NCBI GenBank assembly: GCA_963978905.1
Contig: OZ022257.1
Span: 30,209,274-30,273,273 of the forward strand
Direction: 5' to 3'
Length of the DNA stretch: 64,000 nt
From: Trichostrongylus colubriformis
Taxonomy: Eukaryota > Nematoda > Chromadorea > Rhabditida > Trichostrongylidae
Shown here: positions 11,301-23,300 of the stretch, in pieces
Layout of the letters: each line of letters begins with the position of its first letter
How positions within the stretch are numbered: the stretch's first letter is position 1
Program-made: the position numbers and the translations under genes
Notes under the pieces: model-generated
Databases searched by the model: none
What the model was told of the DNA's origin: nothing
Seen by the model: the letters and a program-made list of their open reading frames with translations, nothing else

Positions 11301-14300
11301 GATGGGGGCGATCGTACTAGTCCTTCACCCATCTGGCATCCTTCCTTCAGCGGCTACGATGTTGAGGAATCGAGTGAGCCACTCTATACCGTACTCACCC
11401 AATGCCTTCCATGCATCTACAGGCCCCCATCTGGACCATCCGCCTTCCCAGTCTTCATCTTTCCTAGCATGCGATGGACCTCTCCATTCGTCCAGGGTAG
11501 GATTGGACCAGCCGTGATCCCTCTTTGGGCTTTCGTTACGGGGAAATTCCTCGTTCAGAGACCTATCCGAAGTACTCCTGCCACCTCCTTTTCACCTCGA
11601 CTGGCTTCCTGAGAATGACAGTCACTGCTCCTTACGGACTTTACCACCCTGATGTCCTGAGTGGCCCGATGTCGAGCTTTGGCCAGCCTGAAGACGAACT
11701 TCTCCGCATTTCTGCCTTCCAACTTCTCGTACAGGGCGTCCATTTCCGTGTTCTTGGCTTTGGCTACGGTTGCTTTGGCAATCCTCTTGCAACTTTTATA
11801 GGCGGCAAGATTTTCTTGGCTCCGCGTTTTCTGCCAGCATTTGTACGCTTTCTTCTTCCGCTTCACCACTTGCTGAACCTCCTTGTTCCAGAACCAAGCC
11901 GCTTTGTCTCCTCTAAAGCACCCTCAAGTTTCGGCCAGTGTTTCCTTCGCGCACCACTGGGGTCTGGAAGACTAACCTCCATCACCCTCCTTTTAAGATC
12001 ATTCTTCTCTACTCTGTGTAGCTTCCACCATCGTATTCTACGCTCTGTCCTTACCTTCGTTTTCTTTGGAAGCTCTATGGCAATGTCCGCTAGCAGAGGT
12101 CTGTGCTGGGTGACCAGTGCTTCACCAGGCAGCACCTTAATGTCCTTTACACTTTCAAGGGACGGTCTCCTTACGAGCACATGATCTATTTCCGTTTGCC
12201 TTCCTCCGCTGCTGTAGGTTACCTTTTGAGTCTCCCTTTTTGCGAAGAACGTACTACAGACAGCCAGGTCGTGGGCTGTAGCCAGGTCAAGGATCCTCTC
12301 TCCCTCAGCATTCCTTGTCCCGATGCCTCTGCCCCCGTGCACTCTTTCTAGCCCTTTCCGGTCGCTGCCGACGTGGCCGTTCAGGTCGCCCGCTATGGTG
12401 AGATAGTCATTTTCCGGGACTGCTTGATGGCTTCATCGAGGTTCAGATAGAACTGGTCTTTATCAGCTTCGGGGCAGCCAGCTTGCGGTGCGTACACTGT
12501 CATTATGGTCCAGTACCCCTCACTTGTGTCAATCCTTACCGCCATGATTCGGTCACCTATCCTGTCCACTGCAGAGACACAGTCCTTGAGGGACTCCGCT
12601 ACGGCTATGGCTACGCCGTTTCGTTTGGCGTCCCCTCCCTTGTAGAAGAGTTTGACACCGTTACCGATCTCCCTTGCCTTAGCCCCTTTCGAGCGAGTTT
12701 CCTGGAGGCATAGGACTTGTCCTGCGTTTCATCAGATCAGCCACTTCCCGAGACTTACCGGTCAGCGACCCCACATTAAGAGTCCCGATTCGAACTAACT
12801 TCTTTGGCCGAGGTCGTTCACCCCTCGGTAGCCCTCGCATACTGACACAGAACTCGGGCGAGGGTTCTGCGCGCCACTTCAGGGTGACGTCCTAGCATTG
12901 TGACTGATTCCTTTTGCGACTTTAGACATGTTTGTTGTGACTGGGTTTCTCCATCAGCCGGCCTGTCAACCTGGGCCTGACGCTGGTAACGTCACCATTT
13001 TTGCAATTTCTTGCATGGCATGGTTTAGTGCCTCGGCAGGGATCGAACCCAGTGGTCTTGAATGCGCAGAGGTGGGCCTACTCTCTTAACCACTCGGTCA
13101 TCCCAGGACAGTGAAGAAACAACGGATGGAATTGGCTAAAAACCCGAGAAATAGGACCCCCTTTCCACAGTTGATTCTCGACGCGGACGACCTGTCCGTC
13201 AAGAGGGGAGTAGTCTGATCTAGTTTTCCATTGGCATGTTGCCAAGTAAACACAACGGAAGTTTGGAAATACGACAACATCTATTTTTTAGAGTGAGCTT
13301 CAAGCCAAAAGTGCGAAAGCGCGCCGCAAAACCTTCGATCCTGCCGCATCTCTTTGGCCGCTCCCACCCCAGTCAATCGGAAATTACGTCATCGGGAGGC
13401 GGGATTGACAAATCAAAGAGGCGGGATAGATAGGCTATTGCGGCTTTTTGCGGCGTTTCTACAGCTCGGAGGGGCGCTTTTTCACCGCGATTTCGCCACA
13501 GATCGCCTTCTTAGGCTCAGGACTACCATGTGAGTGACTTCCTGTAGGGATTTCTCCATTACCACATTACCCCTAATGCTGTCTTTAACTGACATAGTTA
13601 GTTTAATAGTTTAAGCGTACTGTTCCCTTTGCTTTTTTATCTGCGCGTCTCTTCTTCAGCGCTTACACCTGGTTCAGCGTCAGCACACCGCAGAACGACT
13701 GCGAGTGTACTAATTGTAAATAGGCGTCTATATAAGAAAGAGGTGATATCACAACTTCAGATTGATGGCGCCTCAATCTAGTGCACACCTTCATGAGTGA
13801 TCGTTTTTCTCTATCGACTCCCCTATCAAAATCATTTGTGCACGGGCAGACATACACACATGCCAGAAAACAGGCACGCAATATTAGTGGTTGATATAAT
13901 AGAAGAATTGTAAATCAAGTGCTTTGCTCAAAGATTCAACAACACAGATGACACGAAAAAGTGGGATTTTTCACGTTAAGTTCCTTCAGATTGCATAATT
14001 AGGGTAAGAGAATAATACGAAGCGAATACCATCGCCGTATCGATTCCTTTCTTATATTCAATAAATTAATATAATAATTCAAAAAAATTACAGTCCGTGC
14101 GAATATGGTTCGCAGCCTTCACAAGAGCCGCAATAGCAAAAATCGCATTCAGCGAATTCCCAATTGTATCGGAGTATACAACAACGAAAAGACCTGAAAT
14201 CAATGTATCTAAAGGAATGAACGGCAACATACGACAGCAGAAACTCACCAAGATAATCAAAGAACACATATTTTTGGTCGGCATATTCAGCTGGATTATC

Positions 14301-17300
14301 CAGGTATGGAGATTGGAGTAGATGTATTAATGTGGCGTACACGTTCTCCCCTGAGAAGAGAAACGTAATTTCCTTCCACAACTGTAATACGCGGGACTCA
14401 TTGGAGCAAATGCGGAGGGAGTTGGAACTATGATCCGCGTTCATGCTCTGAAATCACTCCCGAGGCGCGCGTTCCGATGCGGTCTATTCATAATACATTA
14501 TCTACTTGCGTACTCATTCTATTTTTTTCCGAATTTTTTTCAAAACACAGCGATGAGAATTCTTAATGATAACCGGAAAAGATTTATGAGCATATCACGG
14601 CGGGTGAGAAATTGGGAAGAAAAGATGGGAAAAAGGAAAAGAAGAAGACATGTCAAATTGCATCTTCGAATCAAACGCGACTAGGTGATACGATATAAGC
14701 ATAGCGCATCAGAGGAGGTGCTGCTGAAAAAGCCACAGATTATGAAGCAACCTAAGGCGGGATTTTCTTTTTCTACATTATTACCTGAAACAGCGAAAGT
14801 TTGAGAATAGGCTTTCCATCAACACACTCCCTCGACTTCGTCTCTTCCTTTTCATTTCCCTATTTTGTTTCTTATCACCCACTAAGACTGCATTCAGATT
14901 ATAACAATCCCATGCGCTTCGCTCGCGTACTCTCCATACTTGAAGTAAATGCCGAACTAGGTTTTCTTTTCTGACCCTGGCATCCACTAGTAATGGATGA
15001 ATTTCATCGCGAGGATTTCGGGAACATCCGAAAATCAGTCTCATTCCCATGACGCCGTCAGTTTTCGAGCTGGATTGAATTCGAAACCCCTTCTTTTTTC
15101 TGTTGCCGTGGCGCGTAAGCAAAAAAAAGTTTTAGTGAAAGTCATTTCAGTGGAATACTGGAAGATATTGGACGAATACTGGAAGACATTGGAGTCTAAG
15201 TGAAGCAATGACGAGAACTGGACATGCTATACAGGGTGCGGCAGTATTAACCACTTGTCCAACCTTTCCAAATCAACAGAAAGAGGGTAACAGTATGGTT
15301 TTCGCGACGATCAACAGGAACTCCCTGGTATGTTCAGAAATTTTCATAAGACGAATCGAATTTGGCGATCCATCGAAAAAGGAAAAGAAGAAGACATGTC
15401 AAATTGCATCTTCGAATGAAACGCGACTAGGTGATACGATATAAGCATAGCGCATCAGAGGAGGTGCGGCTGAAAAAGCCACAGATTATGAAGCAACCTA
15501 AGGCGGGATTTATACATCGTGGTTATACGACACTGGCATACATGGTGGGAGGCGCTTTCTATGAAATCATTCGAACTGCTATTATTCAATGGCGTGCGGA
15601 GAAGATAGCACTTAATTCTATAGATTTTTCGCTTGAGCCAATGCAGTCATATTCTGGTGCTACGGCGTAACCACAGAGAGGTATCGATGGATAGGCTATG
15701 GGCTCTATAAAATGCAAACTTTTGCTATTTCGTCCAGATTAGGTCAGTGCTGTAGTCCCTTGCATTGCGCGGCCCTCCGCCTATAAACCGGTAATCCTAT
15801 CAGTAATCATAAATTTTACGACTGAACGTACTCAGTAGTATGGTCCATGAACCTAGCCCAACTGTGTGCACGAAAAAACCATGTTTTCCATCTATGTCAC
15901 AGCAAAGGATCCGCTGACTGTGAGTATTTGGCATTACTTTTGTCGCACTTTTACACTTAACTTCTCTATGCCCCATCCCTGAATCGCTCTGGAGAAGTGT
16001 TATTATTCCCATACCGAGAGCTGGTCGACTGCACGTTCGACCCGTTGTAGGCGGGACTCCACAACATCAGATATGTACAATACAGCTCAGACATACCTGA
16101 ACTTTCCCAGTCATTTCTCAGTCTCTGAGTTGCTAAGGAACCGTCACCGTGTGTTGGTAAGCACCGCTTACATGGAGTACGCCCCACCTACAGAAGGGGG
16201 TTTCGTTCAAATGCTACAAGCACGATATGATCGCCTCTAGCCCGTACGCACTGACGAAGCCTAGGAAGGAGAGCACATGTTACCGGCCCAATGTGATCTC
16301 CAAGTGAATCGTCCCAACCTACCGTTAGAGTAGTCTTCCGAGAGTCGAGTAAGTTGAAAAGTAATGCATGCTTTGTCCTCCGAGATATTCCAAAAGAAAT
16401 ATTCGAGGGGTGAAGTGTACGCTATCACCTTTGCACTGATCGCACTTTTTGGGGCCTCTTGCTGGAAGTTTCGCGAATTTGTTCGAAGTGGAATATCAAC
16501 CAGGGATGCGGCGGCTGCGTCTCAGTGACATGGTAGTCAGGGCTGCCGATTCGTGTTTAATCTGATATCGTCCGATTTGTGGACCTGTGGAACTCCGTCG
16601 CATTCTCGCAGCAACGACTGTACAGACTGTGCGAATCTTAGGCAGCTCAACTATTCTGTTTTGAGCTCCTCCGGACGCAAAGCTCACGCTACTCTCCCAC
16701 AATCCACTCGATTCCATTGATACTACGTTGACAAGAGCATTGAGCCATTTGCATGGCAATCATCTAAGTTCAACCCTCGTCGTCTTTGTCTTTGTGTCCA
16801 AGCCAAATCTGGTCAGCCGAATTGTGGGGATATCTTATGAAAAGTTCGTTGGGGGTATTCGTTGACCACATACATTCGTGGAATTCATGTATAGTATCTT
16901 TCTTCTTAGTGGGCTGAAGCCTTGTCAAGCAGCCAATACGTCGCACTGTGCGTGTACCCCTATAGCCTGCTGGAGAGTTTGATCAATGCTCCGATAAAAA
17001 TACAGATCATATCAGACACATGAGCCGAGCTAAAATCGATTCACTCCTGAATATAAAAACAGGGAATGAATTGAACTGTTCTCAATATTTTCTAAACACT
17101 CGTAATCGTCGTCGCCGAACACAATTTTACAAAATGTCAAGCTTGTGTGGTATTCACGAGACGCAACCACAATTTCAACTCAAAGCAACGATCACTGGTC
17201 TTGTGTCGGATGCACTCACGCACAAAGCATGTACTTTGCTTTGGATAAAATAAACACGGAATTATAATTCAGCTCTCCAAATGACTCACCCGCTCGCTGC

Positions 17301-20300
17301 ATTGATCCTATGGCGACACGTTTTCCTTCGTCAAATTCTGTATGCCACCAATAACCGTTTTGAACAAATGCCAAATCCAAACCTGAGGAATGTGAATTTC
17401 ATTCCAGACAATTTCAGTCATGACAGCGAGCAGTTAGCAATAAATGCTTGAAAAGTGAGAAGGGTAGTGGTGTTCCCAACCCATACCTGCCAGTAGGGAT
17501 TGGTTGATTTGCTGGCGGCAACTACATGTCCCTGGTTTCTACCTTGCTCCTTGAAAGAGGCTCCTGATAGAGCAATCACGTATACATCTATCTTTCTGAC
17601 ATGTACGGCTCAGAAAGGCCTTTTGTAACCACCGCAGCTTCTGCTAAATAGATCTTTTTCTTGCTGGCTCGTCGTAGCCTTTCCTGGGTATATAGAATGA
17701 GACTATTGTGAGTTACTGTTCGCTTTCAACAAAGTGTCCCACAAACACAAGCCGCGTTAAGGGGTTCTGTAGTTCGTTCCACCAAATAGTGAAGCTTGAG
17801 GTGGTTTTGCCATCTGCAGACGGATTCTATGTCATTACAGTCATTGCAATGCGTGAATTTGACTGCGCCCATACTACGGATTAGAAGGATAAATGCAGAA
17901 TGCGTACATGGGTAGGTGTATGCGACTATAAACGCATACGTTTATTCGTTCAGCAGAAATTGAAGTGCATCTCCATATCTCCGCACCCAAGGGCAAGGAA
18001 CGTGACAGCCTTGTACTGCGATGCACATGTTATCTACTAGCTGAGCTCGCATCATATGACTAGATCTACTTATGTGTGGTCCATCATCCAGAGAAACATA
18101 AACATCTGGGGTAATCGCACCATTTCAATAAATTGTAGTCAACATATCTCATTACCAGGGACTCTGCCATAGTCTCGAAACACTCGAAAATCCGTGTCGC
18201 CTGGGAACAATCCGCTCTGGAATATTTCCTGACCAATGATGGAGCAATGGGGATGAACAGCACTTTCCAGGTAAGAATTTAGAAGCCATTGATTTGCTGG
18301 ACCTTAAGTGATATGATTTGAAGATCGTTACATACAATACACGAGTAATACTGCACTCACCAGCTTGGAAAAGTAGCTCTCTACCGCCACTACCACTTGC
18401 TTCCAAATTAATGAAAGCCCGTACGACATGACGCCACGGATGTTGAGTGATGAATCCATGTGCAGCCTGTAATGGATGTGCGATGCATTCAAGGGATGAA
18501 GGAACAAGTTTTAATCAATCAGAGTTTAGCTTTTATCAATCCATTCTGTGAGATGCGCCACGCGTTCTGGTTCCGAACAGAATCGTGGTGGCAGGAGGGG
18601 CGACACAATAACAGTCCATTTCAGAAAAACTGATTCGGAGTGTCCTACGGACTTGTATGAGCGTGTATCAAACTCTCTCAATTCTCTCACCCCGCCGCAC
18701 ACTCTCAACCTATTCACCCAAGTCCGTGGGACACGCCCAATCACTCTCACTCTCACCACGCACTCTCACTCTCGCCACGTACTCTCACTCTCGCTATTCA
18801 CCCAAGTCCGTGGGACACGCCCAATCAGTTTCTTCGAAATGGACTATACTTGCGGGGGCCAGCTGATGTTCAAGTCATTGCTTTATCCTTCCAGACCAGT
18901 CTGGTACCAATACACCAACTCCACTCCAGAGGGACGGAAGGCTCGATTGGCCTTGATGCGGGATGTGATCCCCGCACCATCAAAAAGGGTGTGGGCGCCG
19001 ATTTTCACTATACCACCTCCGCTTGCACCGAATTACTGTATATCAATTATCGCAAAGCTAATCGTGCATTTTCCACTGTCTTGGCAGGAAATGAAGAACT
19101 TGTAAATGGCACGCTTGACCACCTGCGAAGGGGGTGTGTGCAGATATGACGGGAAATCGCTTCGCGGCGCTACACTCGCAACGCCACCATTACGACTTGT
19201 GAATCGATTGCTCTTAGGAGCCCGGCAGAGCGTGGCTGCGTCACGTCTGCGCTTCCACCCATGCTACAATGCCTCGCTTGAAGGCTGCCATGCCCTGCCA
19301 CTGGCACACGCACTCGCCGCGCCACTCGCCGCGGGCGGCCACGCGATTTTCCGTCATATCTGCACACACCCCCTGCGAAGGTAACGCTGGAAAGCGCTAT
19401 GTGTCACAGTTTTTCATAAAAATGCAAGAAGAAATGTTCTGACCTCTCTCTAAAGTTCTCCCCAGCGCACTGTTCGCCATACAGAGAAAAGTTGCCAAAC
19501 AAATGATAACCCAAAGTAACGCGAGGTGACCCAAAATTATGGGGGCCTATTGAAATCTTTTTTGCCTCAATATTTAGAGCGAATGAAAATCAAGCCATTC
19601 ACAGCTTTACACCCATCTTGTTCAACAAGTTACGCAATCTCAAAGTCTCTTCGTCACTCAGTCGAACATAACATGCAAATTTTTTGAATTACTCCTCTTC
19701 AAATTTTTCCCGGGGCCAAAGCTCCAGAAGCTCCCAATCCTCGAGTAGCTTCATCTCGTTACCTGCTGAAAATCAACCGGACGAGAGCCGCAACGCATGA
19801 AAGCTCTCAAGCGCGAACGGGCCGGCGAGTTGGACCAGCGCCATCAGGACGTCCAGGTTAACTGTGCTATGGTTGGATGACGATCACATTCCTTCGAGGT
19901 AACTATAAGAATAATTAGTGCTCAACACTACGATCGCAACGATAGTGGTATCGCGCTCCCAGAGTCATCCGCGCTTGGCAGCTTTCGCTGATGCGACTCG
20001 CTACGAGCCCGAGGGTTCCGCCATCTGCCGCGTTCAACTCTCAAGACTTGCCCAATCGTTCAGGGGAGAAAGAACGGGAAGGGTTCCTGTTTGTATTTCC
20101 CATTCCTTCTCTTCAAAAATGTCGCGCGCAGCTTAGGTGGGAATTCGTATCGCTATCCTTTACTTGAATGCGACTCTTCTTGCTACCATGTTAACAGTTT
20201 TTGCCCAGAAAAGAATAGCAGATTTTGATGAACACGATCGTCCGTATTTTCCATTCCTCCTGTTCGAAAATGTCGCGCAGGAGCCTCCTCAGTTGCGGAG

Positions 20301-23300
20301 CTTGGGTAGGATTTTGTACCGTCATCGGTTTACTTGAATGCAACCCTCCTAGCTACTTTGTTTACAGTTTTGCTCACAAAAGAATAGCAGATTACGATGG
20401 ACACGAGATCGCCGTAATCACCTGTTTGAGTGGAGGTCGTTTGGTCGAATTTTCGCTTCTCGGTTCGCACTCGCGGTGCTGTCAGCACGACTTGCTGCAG
20501 TCGGTTGGAATTCCGCTCAGTCAGTATGCAAATGGCTGGTATCGCGAGGAACTTTCAAAGGTTGCAGGTTGGCGCTTCGGATGTTCTTATGTGCTGTCCT
20601 TGTTGCTGTTTCAACGGATGAAACTACAAACAGCTCGCACTCGCCGTACCACTCGCTGCGGACAGCCGCGCGAAAATTCGACCAATCGACCTCCACCCAT
20701 CTTGTCCGATTCACTGTCCTCTCCATTGTGAAAGAGTATTTACCCCACTCTGTAGACCTACTGGGTACCAGGCGATAATCAGATTGGTGGCTTACCTTTT
20801 TGGGGCAAGTAGTTCCTCGGATAACTGCTCACGCTGCACCTTCGTTGCGGCTGCACGGTGCACCGTGCGGTGCATGCTTGAACGAAACCGAGCCACGCCC
20901 ACTCAACCAAGTCACACGTGGCCTTAGACGGACAAATTTTCAACGTGACGCACACGTGGAGAAGGAATTTTGCGATGAACGAAGATGATTTGATGAAGTA
21001 GCCAATTCGATGAAGGAAGTACCTTCCACACTGGGAATTTCGTCTCTTGCCTTTATTATTGTACAGTTAGTGCCGTAAGAGTGTTAAAAATCGCGCGAAA
21101 ACGCGTTTTATATCGTTTTTTCGTCATATATCGATTGATATTGATTATTTTTACTAAACATATATAGGTTTTAGAATCAGCTCGTCGAGCTCTACAAGAT
21201 GGTACTACAAGTTTTTGATTTTCTCAAATTCGGTACTCGGCCATTTTTTCACATTCTGAAAAGTTTGAGGGAAAATTTCTTCGAAATCCGATGAACTGGT
21301 GGCGGAGTCTTTTCACAGCCCTGATCTAAGTTCACACCTGTGTAGGAATTTTGAAGTTTCCGTCATTTCAGACAAGCCCGTGCTCCTTGGTGTGGCCCTA
21401 AAATGGCCTCCGTGTATACAGCGTTGAAAATACTACCTCTCAACTCGTTTTCAAGCGAAGATTTCCCATTGAAATGTATACCGTTCGATTCCCCAGGGAA
21501 AGTGCTATCGAATAATATATAAAAGCCTTGGTGTTCATAAAATTCTTATTTTCCTCATTTCCAGCCTTTTGCTATTGCCAATCCACTTCTCCGAGCTCTA
21601 GTCCGCCGCATCGATCGACGTGCATGGCCATGGGAAAGCTGTGGCGCCATCGTGACGGCCCCGCGCCATTCACGTGCACGGCCACGGGAAACTGCTCGGC
21701 GCTCCGACGGAGTCATCGATCGTGACCGCTCCCCCTCCCAGCCGAGCAGTTTCCCGTGGCCGTGCACGTGAATGGCGCGGGGCCGTCACGATGGCGCCAC
21801 AGCTTTCCCATGGCCATGCACGTCGATCGATGCGGCGGACTAGAGCTCGAGAAGTGGATTGGCAGTAGGAAAAGGCTGGAAATGAGGAAAATAAGAATTT
21901 TATGAACACCAAGGCTTTTATATATCATTCGATAGCACTTTCCCTGGGGAATCGAACGGTATACATTTCAATGGGAAATCTTCGCTTGAAAACGAGTTGA
22001 GAGGTAGTTTTTTTCAACGCTGTATACACGGAGGCCATTTTAGGGCCACACCAAGGAGCACGGGCTTGTCTGAAATGACGGAAACTTCAAAATTCCTATA
22101 CAGTAAGAACATAGATCAGGGCTTTGGAAAGACTCCGCCACCAGTTCATCGGATTTCGAAGAAATTTTCCCTCAAACTTTTCAGAATGTGAAAAAATGGC
22201 CGAGTACCGAATTTGAGAAAATCAAAAACTTGTAGTACCATCTTGTAGAGCTCGACGAGCTGATTCTGAAACATATATATGTTTAGTAAAAATAATCAAT
22301 ATCAATCGATATATGACGAAAAAACGATAAAAAACGCGAAAACGCGTTTTCGCGCGATTTTTAACACTCTTACGGCACTAACTGTATGTGATATCTCAAC
22401 GAGAATTACAACTGTAACACTAACAAACTAAGTTCTCTGTTTTGTGTTATATTTCTTGTGATTTCTCCTTGAGCTTTTCTATTTCGAAACACGAAATTTT
22501 CACCTGTAGACTCGATTCCTCCGCTCCATTGAAAAGGAAGATTACATCGTGTTTGAGGGCGTCTTGATTACGAGACAGCAGCCGAAGTATTTCTAGCATT
22601 ATCGCACATGAACTCAAATCGTCCGATCCGCCTGAATTAATCTGTATTTGGTTGGAGTTTATGGTTTCACCTCAATGTCTTTTTTGGTAGAAATAAATTG
22701 GTCGCAATTCATACACGGAACCTGTGAGAGGCAAGCAAACAAGTGAAGCTTACATAATCCATAAGTATTCGGAGTTCGACTAATCTTTTTTTCAGAGTCG
22801 CGTAAGCATACTTAGTCATTCAAGGATGCAGTTATATTGAATGCAATTCCATCTATACAGTGACTTGAGTATGAAAGCCAGGGCACAAGTCAAACTTTTA
22901 GAGATTTATTTGCCGAGACGGCTACGGAACTGAACAACCTACCCAGTAATGGAGGAGGCCCAAGGTCACCGACCGCTAGGGTGCCTTCAATTGCACCTAG
23001 TTACTGTGGCCCTTCATGTGACGAAGAGCATCACAGAGTAGGCTCAAAGGCAGCATTAGGGGAAAGTCGGACGAAACGTAAAAGAAGTAGTGAACATGAA
23101 AGTCGAGATGCTCAGTAACAGGACAGTGAAAAAAAACGGATGGAACTGGCCAAAACCCGAGAAATAAGACCCCCTTCCCACCGTTTATTCTCGACCCGGA
23201 CGATCTCCCCGTCAAGAGGCGGGTAGTCCGAACTATTCTTCCACTGGCATGTTTCCAAATGAACACAAGGGAATGTTTGGAAATACGACTGCAACTATTT

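Larger units (their letters stand above)
10016..13103 (-). mobile_element. Full-length RTE-clade retrotransposon with a tRNA-like 5' end
   Basis: Bounded by a perfect 17-bp direct repeat (CAGGACAGTGAAGAAAC at 9,999-10,015 and 13,104-13,120), the expected mark of target-primed insertion. On the minus strand it runs from a tRNA-like segment (13,103 to about 13,027), through a short leader, to a single endonuclease/reverse-transcriptase frame from about 12,840, and ends just after the ORF in CTAACGCAAGGGAGAAGAA. Length and domain order fit RTE elements. The ORF is broken several times, so the copy is not autonomous now. It lies in intron 10 of the metallopeptidase gene in the same orientation. 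Confidence 0.88.
9924..13588. mobile_element. Inverted-repeat element family B, copy 1, split by an RTE insertion
   Basis: Ends TTAAAGGCAGCATTAGG at 9,924 and its inverse CCCCTAATGCTGTCTTTAA ending at 13,588. Other copies: 23,044-23,599 and 52,522-53,051 (reversed), each 530-560 bp. Here the element is split at the repeated sequence 9,999-10,015 / 13,104-13,120 by a 3,088-bp RTE insertion. Removing it restores a copy of normal length. Non-autonomous, no coding capacity. Confidence 0.85.

Noticed and set aside
11169..12184. Long plus-strand frames
   Set aside because: They are the antisense of the RTE endonuclease/reverse-transcriptase gene.
21555..21928. Several overlapping frames on both strands with nearly identical proteins
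   Set aside because: They arise from the symmetry of the 1.3-kb palindrome.
22671..22721. A 51-nt possible metallopeptidase exon with AG/GT borders and the reading [14 protein letters not shown], which would have implied loss of the zinc histidine
   Set aside because: The real exon 4 at 23,902-24,001 carries NCHFDS and joins exon 5 in phase when exon 5 starts at 22,631. The short candidate is then unnecessary.
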